Positions 45,960-56,737 are shown, numbered from the stretch's first letter. The stretch: DNA of 64,000 nucleotides from an uncultured Aeromonadales bacterium (GCA_902761645.1 CACWLF010000001.1:56975-120974); one strand, 5' to 3'. The notes: generated by a model from the sequence alone, not told the origin. Translations and numbers: made by a program.

Positions 45960-46358
45960 ATGCCTTTGCCATTAACAAAGCAAGATTTTAAGAAATACTT
46001 ATACGCTGATGCTGAGACTAGGTATGACTTTTTTGTTAAAAGAGTGAAACAAGAATTGCAGTTTTGGGTTGTGCGTAATGCTGATACTAAGGATATTATC
46101 TTTACAGAAGATGAAGAAACTCAGACTATAACTATTCCGGTTTGGCCGCATCCTGATTTTGCTATGGAGTTTACAAAAGATAATAATATTTCGAACTGCG
46201 AAGCTAAAGAATTATCATTGGTTAAATGGATGGCAAATTGGGTTCCAAAGTTAGATGAAGTTAGCATTGAAATTGCGGTTTTCCCTACAGGTGCTGGAGA
46301 ATGTGTAACAATTGAAGCGAAGGAATTTACTGAAGAAATAGATCCAGATGTTTTATAG
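45960..46358 (+). CDS. DUF2750 family protein
   Basis: A 132-residue cytoplasmic protein of unknown function. ETRYDFFVKRV near the N-terminus, IPVWPHPDFAMEF in the middle and LVKWMANWVPKL followed by VAVFPTG-type IAVFPTGAGE match the DUF2750 pattern. No enzymatic motif or signal peptide is present. A 142-bp AT-rich spacer with a short direct repeat (AGATCCT twice near 45853-45870) separates it from uvrA, and it ends just before a strong bidirectional terminator. Confidence 0.75.
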   Translation: MPLPLTKQDFKKYLYADAETRYDFFVKRVKQELQFWVVRNADTKDIIFTEDEETQTITIPVWPHPDFAMEFTKDNNISNCEAKELSLVKWMANWVPKLDEVSIEIAVFPTGAGECVTIEAKEFTEEIDPDVL

Positions 46359-46407
46359 GTTAATGTCATATTAAAATCGTCTGATCATAGTTGAATATTT
46401 ATAATAA

Positions 46408-46446
46408 AAACCCCGTTATTAATCGTGATGATCAATAACGGGGTTT
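46408..46446. terminator. Bidirectional terminator between the DUF2750 gene and birA
   Basis: A perfect 13-bp stem (AAACCCCGTTATT at 46408-46420 with 46434-46446) has a 13-nt loop. A T-rich tail follows on both strands and is best on the minus strand. It lies between two convergent genes. Confidence 0.85.
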
Positions 46447-46465
46447 GTGTTGTTGATATATTCTT

Positions 46466-47431
46466 TTAAAGCCTTAAAGATAAATCCCCAATTAAGAAAG
46501 TTTCTTGCATACCTTTGGGGTTTTCAATGATTAGAGAACCAATGTCATTAACTCCTCGTTCAATTCCATTAGCGATGGTTTTCCCTGATATTTTATCAAC
46601 CAATTTGATTTCACATCCATAAAAAAGATCATGCGAGTTCCATTCGGATCTTAGTAAAGAAAATCCATGTTTTTCAAAATATGAGAATAATTTGCGATAT
46701 TCATTTATTAATTTTATCGCCAGTTCGTTGCGAGAAATATATTTATTACAAACCTGATCCAGTGTTATTGCCGAAATATCTTTTTGGTTTGATAAAGAAT
46801 TAGAAGTAATTACGTTTATTCCTGTACCGATAACTACCTTAAATCCATTGTTTTGGGTGGTTCGTGATTCTATTAGTATTCCCGCCAATTTTTTTTGGTT
46901 AACATAAATATCGTTTGGCCATTTTAATCCAATATTTTTGATACCAAATTGTTCAAGAACTTTTACAGTGGCCAGCCCTACAGCAAGGCTTAATCCTGTA
47001 ATTGCTCTGTTAAATTCCCAATACATACTTAAAATTATCTGACAACCAAAAGGCGAAATCCAAGTTGTTCCACTTCTGCCTACACCATGGGTTTGTGTTT
47101 CAGCGAGAATGCATGAACCTTTATGAAAAGTATCTAAATATGTGAGCATGTAACTGTTTGTTGAGTCAATCATGTCAAACAATTTAGTATGAACTCCTCC
47201 TGTTCCCTGATTAATTAAATCTTCATCAAGAAGTTCAATGCTATATGGAAGTGAGTACCCTTTACCTCTTACTATATAAATATCTACGCCAAAATTTACT
47301 AATTCATTTATGTATTTCCTGATAGTGGTCCTTGACGTGTTTAGTATTTCACCAAGTTCGTTTCCGGAATGATATTTCCCATCACTTAAACATTTTAAAA
47401 TGATTCTGTATTTATTGAAAAGGTGTCTCAT
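46466..47431 (-). CDS. birA: Biotin-protein ligase / biotin operon repressor
   Basis: Attaches biotin to acetyl-CoA carboxylase and can repress biotin genes. The N-terminal winged helix-turn-helix (SGNELGEILNTSRTTIRKYI) shows it is the regulatory type. The catalytic domain has HGVGRSGTTWISPFG (the biotinyl-AMP loop, retaining one key arginine), GLKWPNDIYVNQKKLAGIL and VVIGTGINV. The length is 321 residues, as in E. coli. Its ATG overlaps the murB stop (ATGA). No bio operon is in the window. Confidence 0.94.
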   Translation of the reverse strand: MRHLFNKYRIILKCLSDGKYHSGNELGEILNTSRTTIRKYINELVNFGVDIYIVRGKGYSLPYSIELLDEDLINQGTGGVHTKLFDMIDSTNSYMLTYLDTFHKGSCILAETQTHGVGRSGTTWISPFGCQIILSMYWEFNRAITGLSLAVGLATVKVLEQFGIKNIGLKWPNDIYVNQKKLAGILIESRTTQNNGFKVVIGTGINVITSNSLSNQKDISAITLDQVCNKYISRNELAIKLINEYRKLFSYFEKHGFSLLRSEWNSHDLFYGCEIKLVDKISGKTIANGIERGVNDIGSLIIENPKGMQETFLIGDLSLRL

Positions 47432-48435
47432 AATTGTCCTAATGATATTTCGCCATTACTTCCATAAATACGTATTTCTGGTTCTAAATCAATTTCAAAT
47501 TTAACTTTAACTGATGAAATAATGTATTTAGCCAGGTTGACAATATCTAGTGGTGTTGCTTGACCTTTGTTTACAATAACTAAAGCCTGTTTTTCATAGA
47601 CTTTAGCATCGCCAATACAGAAACCTTTTAATCCGCATTGATCAATTAGCCATCCTGCTGGTATTTTATATCGTTCATTATCTTGTTTATAAAATGGTAT
47701 ATTAGGGTATTGCTTGAAAAGTTTATTAAAGAATTCTGCCGATACTATAGGATTTTTAAAAAAGCTTCCAGCATTTCCAAGTACGGCAGGATCGGGCAAT
47801 TTGTTTTTGCGCGCTCTTATTACTTCGTCATACACTTCTTTAGGCGTTAAATTTTTCTTGTTTTTCAGTGAGAAAAGTGGTGCATAATCCAATAATGGTT
47901 GCCATGATTTAGATAATTTTAGAGAAACAGAAGTGATAATATAATTATTTTTCCATTTGGTTTTAAAATTACTTGTTCTATAGCCAAAATCACACTGTTC
48001 ATTGGAAATCGAAATATTGTTGCCTTCCTTGTCAATTACATTTATATGATCACATAATTGATTGAATTCCAGTCCGTATGCACCAATATTTTGTACAGGT
48101 GCGGCACCGCATGTTCCTGGGATTAAAGCAAGATTTTCCGAACCTCCGATTCCTTTATTAACCATTGTCGTAACTAATTCGTGCCACCTGGTGCCGGCAA
48201 GAGCTGTAACAATGTAATGAGAAGAATTTTCATCAATTTCTATACCTTTATTTTGAGTTATACCAACAATTCCATGATAGTCCTCTGTTAATAGAATATC
48301 AGAACCTCCACCTATAAGAATTTTATTCGTGCTAATTTTTTGGAATCTGGCATAGTCATCTTCCGTAGCCAAAAAAAGTAATTCTTTGCATTTTACGTCT
48401 AAATTAAAGGTATTAAATTGTTTTAGACTTTTCAT
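47428..48435 (-). CDS. murB: UDP-N-acetylenolpyruvoylglucosamine reductase
   Basis: FAD enzyme completing UDP-MurNAc synthesis. Motifs of type I MurB: ILIGGGSDILLT, PGTCGAAPVQNIGAYG, GYRTSNFK with the substrate-binding Tyr-Arg, catalytic S224 in GNAGSFFKNP, PAGWLIDQCGLKG, and the acid E320 in EPEIRIYG. The length is 335 residues. It starts 2 bp after murA, placing two consecutive pathway steps together; in E. coli these genes are far apart. Confidence 0.96.
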   Translation of the reverse strand: MKSLKQFNTFNLDVKCKELLFLATEDDYARFQKISTNKILIGGGSDILLTEDYHGIVGITQNKGIEIDENSSHYIVTALAGTRWHELVTTMVNKGIGGSENLALIPGTCGAAPVQNIGAYGLEFNQLCDHINVIDKEGNNISISNEQCDFGYRTSNFKTKWKNNYIITSVSLKLSKSWQPLLDYAPLFSLKNKKNLTPKEVYDEVIRARKNKLPDPAVLGNAGSFFKNPIVSAEFFNKLFKQYPNIPFYKQDNERYKIPAGWLIDQCGLKGFCIGDAKVYEKQALVIVNKGQATPLDIVNLAKYIISSVKVKFEIDLEPEIRIYGSNGEISLGQL

Positions 48436-48437
48436 TA

Positions 48438-49700
<1,263 letters not shown>

Positions 49701-49964
49701 TTACTTAATTTTGATATAGTTGGTAACGTTATAAATGTTTATAAGTTGAGTTAATTGCTGGGGAACATTGTAGCATACAAGGTCTTCGTTTCTTTGTTTG
49801 CAAGCCTTTACCCATTTGATTAAGAATGCGACTGCAGAAGAATCCACAGTCTTTACATTCTTGAAATCAACTTCATTTTCTAAAAACCACCGAGTGTGGA
49901 TTTTTGATTTCCATAAGGAACTTATGCACTCGTGGTTTAGTATTGAATGATCGATATTAATCAT
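49701..49964 (-). CDS. mlaB: STAS-domain protein MlaB
   Basis: Cytoplasmic STAS-domain subunit that supports the MlaFE ATPase in retrograde phospholipid transport. At 87 residues it shows the STAS core FKNVKTVDSSAVAFLIKWVK, with the serine at the usual regulatory position. Sequence identity is modest, but position after mlaC settles the assignment. It is 8 bp after mlaC. Confidence 0.85.
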   Translation of the reverse strand: MINIDHSILNHECISSLWKSKIHTRWFLENEVDFKNVKTVDSSAVAFLIKWVKACKQRNEDLVCYNVPQQLTQLINIYNVTNYIKIK

Positions 49965-49972
49965 AAAAATTT

Positions 49973-50602
49973 CTATTTTGCTTTATTATCCACTTTTAAT
50001 TCATGATTTTCTAACTGGCTGCAAACTTCATCAATACCATATTTGCTGATTAAATTACTGAATTCAGCTTGTTTTGAAGAAAGGAGACTGATACCTTCTG
50101 CAACCAAGTCATAAACTTTCCATTCGCCTGTTTTGTTGTTTTTTCTCAATTTAAATAAAACAGTATATTTTTGCTGATCTGCAGTTTTTACTAGTACTGT
50201 TACGATTGCATTTTTTTCTTCTTGCTGTACCTTTTTATCAATTTCTATTGTTTGCTCATTATATTTGCCTACAGCTGAAGCATAGGTATCAATAATGTAT
50301 GTTTCGAAAGCTTTTACAAATCTTGCTCTTTGCTGTTCGTTTGTATCGCTGATGCTAGGTCCTAAAACCTTGAATGAAGCGTACTTGATATCCACATAAG
50401 GCATAAGATCTTGCTTGATTAAATCCTTAACCTTGTTTGGATTATTTTGAATTTCTGTTTTCATTTCCTTTAGATGAGGAAATAGTTGATTAGCTGATTG
50501 TTCAATAACTGAATAAGGATTAGATAAATCAACAGCAAAAGAGGGTGCGCTTACTGCAAACGCACTGCATAAAAATACTGTAGCTAATAATTTTTTTAAC
50601 AT
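49973..50602 (-). CDS. mlaC: Periplasmic phospholipid-binding protein MlaC
   Basis: Shuttles phospholipid between the outer-membrane MlaA complex and the inner-membrane MlaFEDB complex. The signal peptide (residues 1-23, ending SAPSFA) precedes a mature domain of about 186 residues with the MlaC/Tgt2 motifs MPYVDIKYASFKVLG and VYDLVAEGISLLSSKQAEF. The length is 209 residues, as in E. coli (211). Confidence 0.94.
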   Translation of the reverse strand: MLKKLLATVFLCSAFAVSAPSFAVDLSNPYSVIEQSANQLFPHLKEMKTEIQNNPNKVKDLIKQDLMPYVDIKYASFKVLGPSISDTNEQQRARFVKAFETYIIDTYASAVGKYNEQTIEIDKKVQQEEKNAIVTVLVKTADQQKYTVLFKLRKNNKTGEWKVYDLVAEGISLLSSKQAEFSNLISKYGIDEVCSQLENHELKVDNKAK

Positions 50603-50623
50603 GTTTTTTTACCTCTAAAAATA

Positions 50624-51121
50624 TTACTCGGTTTTTGAATTACTATTGTTTATGCTATAAAGGAATTTCCCTAAAAGCTCTTCCAACACAATTGCAGAAT
50701 CTGTCATTGATGTTACACTGCCGTCGGTTAGATAAATTGGATTGCCGTCATCATCCATGCTGGCAAAATCTGGCTTAACACCCAAATACTGTTCACCTAA
50801 TAAACCTGACGTTAGAATTGAGAATGTGGAATCTTCTCCAATATTGCTGTATTTCTTATCAATTTTCATGTCAACAATAGGTTGTAGAGTTTTGGGATCA
50901 ATATAAATATCTGAAACCTGACCTATCACAACTCCGCCTAATTTTATAGGAGAACGAACCTTTAAACTGCCTATATTTGAAAATTTTCCGTGTATTGTGT
51001 AGTATTCCGAGCTTCCTGATGACAACGTTAAACCTGCAACTTTTAATGCCAGAATAACAGCAGCAACTATACCAGCGGCAAGAAAAATTCCTACTAAAAA
51101 TTCAAGTGTTCTAAAATTCAT
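50624..51121 (-). CDS. mlaD: MCE-domain phospholipid transport protein MlaD
   Basis: Membrane-anchored MCE protein forming the periplasmic ring of the Mla complex. One N-terminal membrane helix (about residues 7-28) is followed by the MCE domain (KFSNIGSLKVRSPIKLGGVV, about 47-66) and a LLGEQYLGV segment. The length is 165 residues, slightly shorter than in E. coli (183). It is 11 bp after mlaE. Confidence 0.94.
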   Translation of the reverse strand: MNFRTLEFLVGIFLAAGIVAAVILALKVAGLTLSSGSSEYYTIHGKFSNIGSLKVRSPIKLGGVVIGQVSDIYIDPKTLQPIVDMKIDKKYSNIGEDSTFSILTSGLLGEQYLGVKPDFASMDDDGNPIYLTDGSVTSMTDSAIVLEELLGKFLYSINNSNSKTE

Positions 51122-51132
51122 TCATTAATTCC

Positions 51133-51915
51133 TTAATTAAACATTAAAGCGGTTAGCACAAAGTCTAAACCTAAAACTATTAGAGAGGAATATACAACTG
51201 TATTCGTTGTCGCTTTACTTAATCCTTCTGAAGTTCTTTCACAATTATAACCATTAAAAACAGCAATCCAAGTAACTATGAAAGCAAAGACCAAACTTTT
51301 TATTGAGCCTTGCACAATGTCTTTATAGATTTCTACAGAAGCTTGGGTTCCAGTCCAAAATGTTCCTTCGTCTATGCCTAACCAATCCACTCCTACCATC
51401 TTGCCACCATAAATGCCTACTACGTTAAACAATAGTGTTAGTATCGGCAAAGATATTACGCCTGCCCAGAATCTTGGAGATATTACCCTTCGAAGCGGAT
51501 CGATCGCCATCATTTCCATGCTGCTCAGTTGGTCTGTGGTTTTCATTAATCCTATTTCAGCTGTTAGTGCTGAACCTGCTCGTCCTGCAAATAATAACGC
51601 CGATACAACAGGTCCCAATTCTCGTAACAAAGATAATGCCACCAACGGTCCAAGACTGGCCTCTGCTTTAAAATTAACTAAAACATTATATCCTTGTAAC
51701 CCAAGGACCATTCCAATAAATAAACCTGAAACAATAATTATTAGGATTGACTGAACACCAACTACATAAAGCTGTTTAACAAGCAGTGGAAAATGTTTAC
51801 GAAATTGAGGTTTACCGATTAGTGCCTGATATAATTTTATTGTTGCTTTTCCTAAAGTGGAAAAGAAGTTGATACCAAATGCACCAAGATTAAAAATAGG
51901 TTTTAGTAGGAACAT
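51133..51915 (-). CDS. mlaE: Phospholipid ABC transporter permease MlaE
   Basis: Integral permease subunit of the Mla complex. MlaE/YrbE features: [55 protein letters not shown] and [20 protein letters not shown]. There are about five hydrophobic segments in 260 residues, identical in length to E. coli. The start lies 2 bp after mlaF. Confidence 0.96.
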   Translation of the reverse strand: MFLLKPIFNLGAFGINFFSTLGKATIKLYQALIGKPQFRKHFPLLVKQLYVVGVQSILIIIVSGLFIGMVLGLQGYNVLVNFKAEASLGPLVALSLLRELGPVVSALLFAGRAGSALTAEIGLMKTTDQLSSMEMMAIDPLRRVISPRFWAGVISLPILTLLFNVVGIYGGKMVGVDWLGIDEGTFWTGTQASVEIYKDIVQGSIKSLVFAFIVTWIAVFNGYNCERTSEGLSKATTNTVVYSSLIVLGLDFVLTALMFN

Positions 51916-51917
51916 CT

Positions 51918-52739
51918 TTATAAATCCTCAAAGTAATCTTTTGCTGGATAGTGAAAAGGCACCGAGCCATCTGGTAATCCGTGAATAAACTGGTAAACAT
52001 CAGGATCCCTATTTTCTTTAATTCCTTGTGGAGTGCCTGAAGCTAAAATTTTGGTGTTGGCAATAATATATACATAATCAGCGATGCTCAAAACTTCATC
52101 CACATCATGAGAAACTATTATTGATGTTATACCCAAAGTATCATTCAGCTGTTTAATTAATTTCAAAAGTACAGCCATTGTGATTGGATCCTGTCCCGTA
52201 AACGGTTCATCATACATAATGAGCTCTGGATCAAGTGCTATAGCCCTGGCAAGAGCTGCTCTTCTTGCCATACCTCCTGACAGTTGTGCAGGCATTTTAT
52301 CACAAGCACCTCTTAATCCAACGGTTTCCAATTTCATTAATGCAAGAGACCTTATTAGCTCATTTGGGAGCTTTGTATGTTCTTTTAATGGATAAATAAC
52401 ATTGTTTAAGACCGACATGTTAGTAAATAAGGCTCCGTTTTGGAACAGCATACTCATTCGTTTACGTAGCTGAAATAATTTGGCACGGCTTAATTTGGAA
52501 ATATCAATTTTTTGATCGTTTTCAATTTTGTATAAAATTGAGCCGCTCTGAGGCTTTAATTGCCCTCCTATTAGGCGTAGCAGTGTAGTTTTGCCAGTAC
52601 CACTTGGACCCATGATTGCGGTAATTTTCCCCTTGGGAATTGTTAAGGAAACATTATCATAAATAATATGTTTTCCCCTGGAAAAAGTTACATTTTCTAA
52701 AGTTATTAAATTTAGTCTACCTTGTGTATCTGGTTGCAT
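51918..52739 (-). CDS. mlaF: Phospholipid ABC transporter ATPase MlaF
   Basis: ATPase of the Mla system, which keeps phospholipids out of the outer-membrane outer leaflet. Walker A is [10 protein letters not shown], the signature [14 protein letters not shown], Walker [15 protein letters not shown] and the H-loop IIVSHD. The C-terminal tail after [13 protein letters not shown] is the MlaF-specific extension that contacts neighbouring subunits. The length is 273 residues. It is the first gene of an eight-gene minus-strand run ending with birA. Confidence 0.96.
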   Translation of the reverse strand: MQPDTQGRLNLITLENVTFSRGKHIIYDNVSLTIPKGKITAIMGPSGTGKTTLLRLIGGQLKPQSGSILYKIENDQKIDISKLSRAKLFQLRKRMSMLFQNGALFTNMSVLNNVIYPLKEHTKLPNELIRSLALMKLETVGLRGACDKMPAQLSGGMARRAALARAIALDPELIMYDEPFTGQDPITMAVLLKLIKQLNDTLGITSIIVSHDVDEVLSIADYVYIIANTKILASGTPQGIKENRDPDVYQFIHGLPDGSVPFHYPAKDYFEDL

Positions 52740-53107
52740 AAACTGTTATCCGTTTTTTTGTATATAATATGTTCGAATGCCACACTACTTGCAATTGTCT
52801 ATTGTGCCACAATCTGTGACAAAAATCACGATCTAATGTTTCATGATTTTTGTAGATGGATTGCAGTTAACAATTGTTGTTGCCCTACGAAGAAAATACC
52901 AAATAATCACTTCATTTTTTAAATTCAATTTGCTCTTCTTATCGTGTATACTCTCTAACAAAATGTTTAAATCATCATAAATTTCATTTACTTTGGCAAT
53001 GAGTTCATCCTTAAAACTGAACGTTACTATTTAAATGATATGCAAGTTAGAAAAAATAGTTTTTTTACCTTATAATATAATCAACTACGTGAGTTTGGAT
53101 TATTAAA
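52740..53107. other. Divergent intergenic region between mlaF and kdsD
   Basis: 368 bp without a gene. It holds a CRP-like half-site pair (52815-52830), a 10-bp inverted repeat ACAAAAATCA/TGATTTTTGT (52819-52828 with 52844-52853) and a short TTGTGCCACAA palindrome just before it. A TATAAT (53071-53076) lies 32 bp before kdsD, with only a weak -35. yrbG, which precedes kdsD in E. coli, is absent. Confidence 0.5.
52815..52830. promoter_or_regulatory. Candidate CRP-type operator
   Basis: TGTGA, a 6-nt spacer (CAAAAA), then TCACG: nine of ten core matches to the CRP consensus TGTGA-N6-TCACA. It lies 76 bp upstream of mlaF and about 280 bp upstream of kdsD. One such match can arise by chance in this much sequence. 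Confidence 0.4.
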
Positions 53108-54079
53108 ATGCAAAATAGTTCCTTTCAAGAAACAGGTTTAAGAGTTTTACACGAAGAAATTAATGCTCTGAAAGCTATAGAACCATTCATAAATGATCAG
53201 TCGTTTGCATTGGCGTGTCAATACATACTAGATACAACCGGAAAAGTTATAGTGATGGGAATGGGAAAATCTGGTCATATTGGTTCCAAGATAGCCGCTA
53301 CATTAGCGTCCACAGGAACTCCCTCGTTTTTTGTACATCCGGCGGAAGCTGCCCATGGTGATTTGGGTATGATTTCCAAAGAAGACTTGGTAATTGCTAT
53401 TTCAAATTCAGGAGAAAGTTCGGAGATCCTTGTTTTAATTCCGGTTCTTAAAAGATTGGGTATAAAACTTGTTTGTATAACCGGTCATAAGGATTCCACT
53501 ATGGCGCAGGAAGCCGATGTACATCTTTGCATTCATGTTCAGCAGGAAGCTTGTCCGTTGAATTTAGCTCCTACTTCCAGTACAACTACAACATTGGTAA
53601 TGGGCGATGCCATAGCAATTGCTCTTTTGGAAGCTAGAGGCTTTTCTGCCAATGATTTTGCCATGAGTCACCCAGGTGGAACTTTGGGGAAAAAATTGTT
53701 GTTGAGAGTTTCGAGTTTAATGCATGTGGGCGAAGAATTGCCTTGTATTGACAAAAATGTGTCAATTAAAACAGCTTTATTTGAAATTACCTCAAAAGGT
53801 TTAGGCATGGTAGCCGTTGCAAATGATGACAAAACTTTATATGGTGTATTCACTGATGGTGATTTGAGAAGGATTATAGATAGAGATGTATCATTAGATA
53901 CTCCTGTAAAGGATGTTATCAAGCAAGGTTGCGTTTCTGTAAGACCCGAAATGCTTGCAGCTGAATCTTTAAATATCATGCAGATCAAAAAGATTAATGG
54001 TTTGGTTGTTGTAGATGCATCCAATAGGATTTTAGGCGTATTCAATATGCACGATTTATTGAGAGCAGGCGTTTTTTAA
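53108..54079 (+). CDS. kdsD: D-arabinose 5-phosphate isomerase
   Basis: Makes D-arabinose 5-phosphate from ribulose 5-phosphate for KDO, the inner-core LPS sugar. An N-terminal SIS domain (GMGKSGHIGSKIAATLASTG, AISNSGESSEIL, and the HPGGTLGKKLLLRV end) is followed by two CBS domains (about residues 205-323). The length is 323 residues, as in E. coli (328). It is the first gene of the KDO/Lpt operon. Confidence 0.95.
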   Translation: MQNSSFQETGLRVLHEEINALKAIEPFINDQSFALACQYILDTTGKVIVMGMGKSGHIGSKIAATLASTGTPSFFVHPAEAAHGDLGMISKEDLVIAISNSGESSEILVLIPVLKRLGIKLVCITGHKDSTMAQEADVHLCIHVQQEACPLNLAPTSSTTTTLVMGDAIAIALLEARGFSANDFAMSHPGGTLGKKLLLRVSSLMHVGEELPCIDKNVSIKTALFEITSKGLGMVAVANDDKTLYGVFTDGDLRRIIDRDVSLDTPVKDVIKQGCVSVRPEMLAAESLNIMQIKKINGLVVVDASNRILGVFNMHDLLRAGVF

Positions 54080-54081
54080 TT

Positions 54082-54627
54082 ATGGTAAAGACAACATATC
54101 ATGAAATCTCTGATGAATTATTTAATAAGTTTAAAAAAATTAAGTTAATAATTTCAGATGTTGATGGTGTTTTATCGGATGGAAAAATCTACCTTACTGA
54201 AAGTGGGGATGAAATAAAATCTTTTAATGTAAAGGATGGTTGCGGTATTGTTTCAATTCTGAAACAAGGTATCGAGTTTGCAGTTATAACGGGACGTTTT
54301 TCTAATTTGTTGCAAAAAAGAATGTCTGGATTAAATGTGAAATATGTTTATCAGGGAGTAAAGGATAAGGTGGATTCATACAACCACCTAATCAGTAAAT
54401 TACAGCTAACACCGGAAGAAACCTTGTACATCGGTGATGATGTGATTGATCTTCCTATATTAGCTTTAGTAGGAGTAAGTGTAGCTGTGCATGATTCTCA
54501 TCCTTTACTACTTAGTGAGGTTGATTTGATTACGCAAAATCCAGGTGGAAGTGGTGCAGTGAGAGAAATAACCGATATAGTACTTCAAGCGCATGGAAAT
54601 TTATCAGTTAAAGAGGTCTCAATTTAA
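54082..54627 (+). CDS. kdsC: KDO 8-phosphate phosphatase
   Basis: HAD-superfamily phosphatase releasing KDO from KDO-8-P. The DVDGVLSDGKIY motif (D26, D28) and IGDDVIDLPIL with the metal-binding aspartates are intact, and there is no cap domain, as in the family. The length is 181 residues. It starts 2 bp after kdsD; the next gene begins immediately at its stop. Confidence 0.95.
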   Translation: MVKTTYHEISDELFNKFKKIKLIISDVDGVLSDGKIYLTESGDEIKSFNVKDGCGIVSILKQGIEFAVITGRFSNLLQKRMSGLNVKYVYQGVKDKVDSYNHLISKLQLTPEETLYIGDDVIDLPILALVGVSVAVHDSHPLLLSEVDLITQNPGGSGAVREITDIVLQAHGNLSVKEVSI

Positions 54628-55233
54628 ATGAAAACAGGAACTTTTTTTTTACTGATTCTTTTGATGTTTTTAATATCATCCATATTTTACTATATAGCTA
54701 TACATAGTTCTTCCGAGCAGGAATCTCCTAACAAGGAATACAAGCCAAGTATTATAGGTAAAATGATTAAAGGCAACGTTTATGGTGAAACTGGTATTAA
54801 GGAATATGTGTATACCGCTAAGCAGTCCGAGTTCTATAAGATAGCGGATGTTACCCGTTTCTCTGAGCCTTATGTATTGGCGTTTAATGTTGACGGCAGT
54901 ACCCAAAAGTGGGAAATTCAATCGCAGGAGGGGATGTATAATACAAACGATTCACTCTCTCTGTATAATGATGTGAAAATTGCCACTTTTAAAATGGATG
55001 AGATAAGTAAAAATGAGGAAAAGAATGTAGAAATTTTTACCTCATATTTAGAATTGGATTTAGATACCAAAGATGTTAGAACAGATCGTCAAGTTGATAT
55101 GTTTGATAAAGCTTTATCAGAAAATCATGGTAAGTTTTTGGAAGGAAATATTGATACTAATCAGTATCATTTGAGTGAGGATTGTCATGCAATTATACAA
55201 CCAGCGGATTTTGAAAATGTTGACAAAAAATAG
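54628..55233 (+). CDS. lptC: LPS export protein LptC
   Basis: Bitopic inner-membrane protein linking the LptB2FG transporter to the LptA bridge. One N-terminal membrane helix (about residues 4-25) is followed by a periplasmic OstA/LptC beta-jellyroll with TAKQSEFYKIADVTRFSEPY and SQEGMYNTNDSLSLYNDVKI. At 201 residues it is close to E. coli (191). There is no gap after kdsC, and it overlaps lptA by 17 bp. Confidence 0.9.
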   Translation: MKTGTFFLLILLMFLISSIFYYIAIHSSSEQESPNKEYKPSIIGKMIKGNVYGETGIKEYVYTAKQSEFYKIADVTRFSEPYVLAFNVDGSTQKWEIQSQEGMYNTNDSLSLYNDVKIATFKMDEISKNEEKNVEIFTSYLELDLDTKDVRTDRQVDMFDKALSENHGKFLEGNIDTNQYHLSEDCHAIIQPADFENVDKK

Positions 55234-55813
55234 ATTATGTCTGTTTATTTTTATGGGTTTTATTTGTGGTGCCGCAAGTGCATTGCAGTCTGATTTCAAA
55301 GAAATGATAACTATAGATTCTGACAAACAGTTTGCAGATGTTGACAATGATCATGTAATTTTTACCGATAATGTGGAAATACATCAGGGAACAATTTATA
55401 TTAAAGCAAGCAAGGTGGAAGTATTTCGCGAAAATCCTAATAAAAAAGGTCAGCATACTAAGTTAATTGCTTATGGAACCAAAGATAATTTGGCCGTTTA
55501 TGAACAGACTATGGATGATGGCGAAAGAATCCATGCTGAGGGTATTACACTTAGCTACGATGTTTCCATTAAGGAAATAATTGTAGAAGGAAATGCGTAT
55601 GTTAAAAAACAGGATAATACTATTAGAAGTGATAAAGTTACTTATGATATGAATAAAGGGCATATGGTTGCAACTGTAAAAACAGGGCAGGTTCGTACAA
55701 TGTTAATGCCAGATCAGCTGGAAGATAAGGATAAAAAGAAATCAAAAGAAAATAAAGATCAAAAACAAATGAAAGAACCAGAAAATAAGGGACAGACTAA
55801 AACTAAAAAATAG
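55217..55813 (+). CDS. lptA: Periplasmic LPS bridge protein LptA
   Basis: Periplasmic component of the LPS transport bridge. The signal peptide (about residues 1-22) precedes an OstA-like beta-jellyroll: DSDKQFADVDNDHVIFTDNV, YGTKDNLAVYEQTM and SDKVTYDMNKGHM. The C-terminus (about 170-199) is a low-complexity Lys/Glu/Gln-rich tail. The frame opens at 55175, but the ATG at 55217 gives a proper signal peptide and a short overlap with lptC. The length is 199 residues against 185 in E. coli; the excess is the tail. Confidence 0.9.
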   Translation: MLTKNRLCLFIFMGFICGAASALQSDFKEMITIDSDKQFADVDNDHVIFTDNVEIHQGTIYIKASKVEVFRENPNKKGQHTKLIAYGTKDNLAVYEQTMDDGERIHAEGITLSYDVSIKEIIVEGNAYVKKQDNTIRSDKVTYDMNKGHMVATVKTGQVRTMLMPDQLEDKDKKKSKENKDQKQMKEPENKGQTKTKK

Positions 55814-55990
55814 TTTTTCTGTTTTAATTTTGTCTTGAACAGTGTTTGATAAGTGGTGTGATAGTGAACATTCCAGTATATGGTTGTGTGATAGTCCTTA
55901 CAATCTAGTATAGCGATATAATATATACTAGGGCTAAGTTAACTTGGCATGTTTAGCTTAAAAGTAGATGGAAGAGATAAGATATTTAAT

Positions 55991-56719
55991 ATGACTAAAC
56001 TTGTAGCGAAAAATTTAAGAAAAGTTTACAAAGATAGGGAAGTTGTTAAAAATGTAAGTTTGGATGTTTCTTCCGGACAAATTGTTGGATTACTGGGAGC
56101 GAATGGAGCCGGCAAAACAACTTCTTTTTACATGATTGTGGGAATTATTGCAAATAATGGCGGTCAGGTTTTTATTGACGATTGTGAAATAACTGAATTG
56201 CCAATGCATCAAAGGGCTAAGTTTGGCTTGGGATATTTGCCTCAGGATGCTTCAGTTTTTCGCAAGTTAACTGTAGAGGAAAACTTGTTGGGTGTTTTGG
56301 AATTAAATACAAAACTTTCCAAAAAGCAAAGAATTGAAAAAGTTAATAAAATATTGGAAGAATATCATATTGATCATATAAGAAATAGTTTAGGTATGAG
56401 TCTGTCAGGTGGAGAAAGGCGAAGAGTGGAGATAGCTCGATCTTTGGTATTGGATCCGAAGTTCATACTTTTAGATGAACCTTTTGCTGGTATTGATCCG
56501 AAATCCGTAAAAAATATAACTGATATCATACTTGGACTGAGAGATCGAGGAATCGGCGTATTGATAACAGATCATAATGTTAGAGAAACACTCGCTGTTT
56601 GTGAGGTTGCTTATATTGTTGATGACGGTGCTGTAATCGCATCTGGTACACCGGAGCAGGTAATTTCAAATCAAGATGTAATTCGCAAATATTTAGGATC
56701 TGACTTTAAACTCAAATAG
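55991..56719 (+). CDS. lptB: LPS export ATPase LptB
   Basis: ATPase driving LPS extraction from the inner membrane. Walker A is GANGAGKTT at residues 36-44, the signature SLSGGERRRVEIARSL, Walker B FILLDEPFAGIDP and the H-loop LITDHNVRETL. It is nearly collinear with E. coli LptB: 242 residues against 241 when started at 55991 (MTKLVAKNLR). An upstream ATG at 55949 lacks a ribosome binding site and adds 14 unrelated residues. A 177-bp gap after lptA includes a TATAAT at 55917-55922 without a -35. Confidence 0.95.
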   Translation: MTKLVAKNLRKVYKDREVVKNVSLDVSSGQIVGLLGANGAGKTTSFYMIVGIIANNGGQVFIDDCEITELPMHQRAKFGLGYLPQDASVFRKLTVEENLLGVLELNTKLSKKQRIEKVNKILEEYHIDHIRNSLGMSLSGGERRRVEIARSLVLDPKFILLDEPFAGIDPKSVKNITDIILGLRDRGIGVLITDHNVRETLAVCEVAYIVDDGAVIASGTPEQVISNQDVIRKYLGSDFKLK

Positions 56720-56737
56720 AAAGGATATTTAAGAAAT

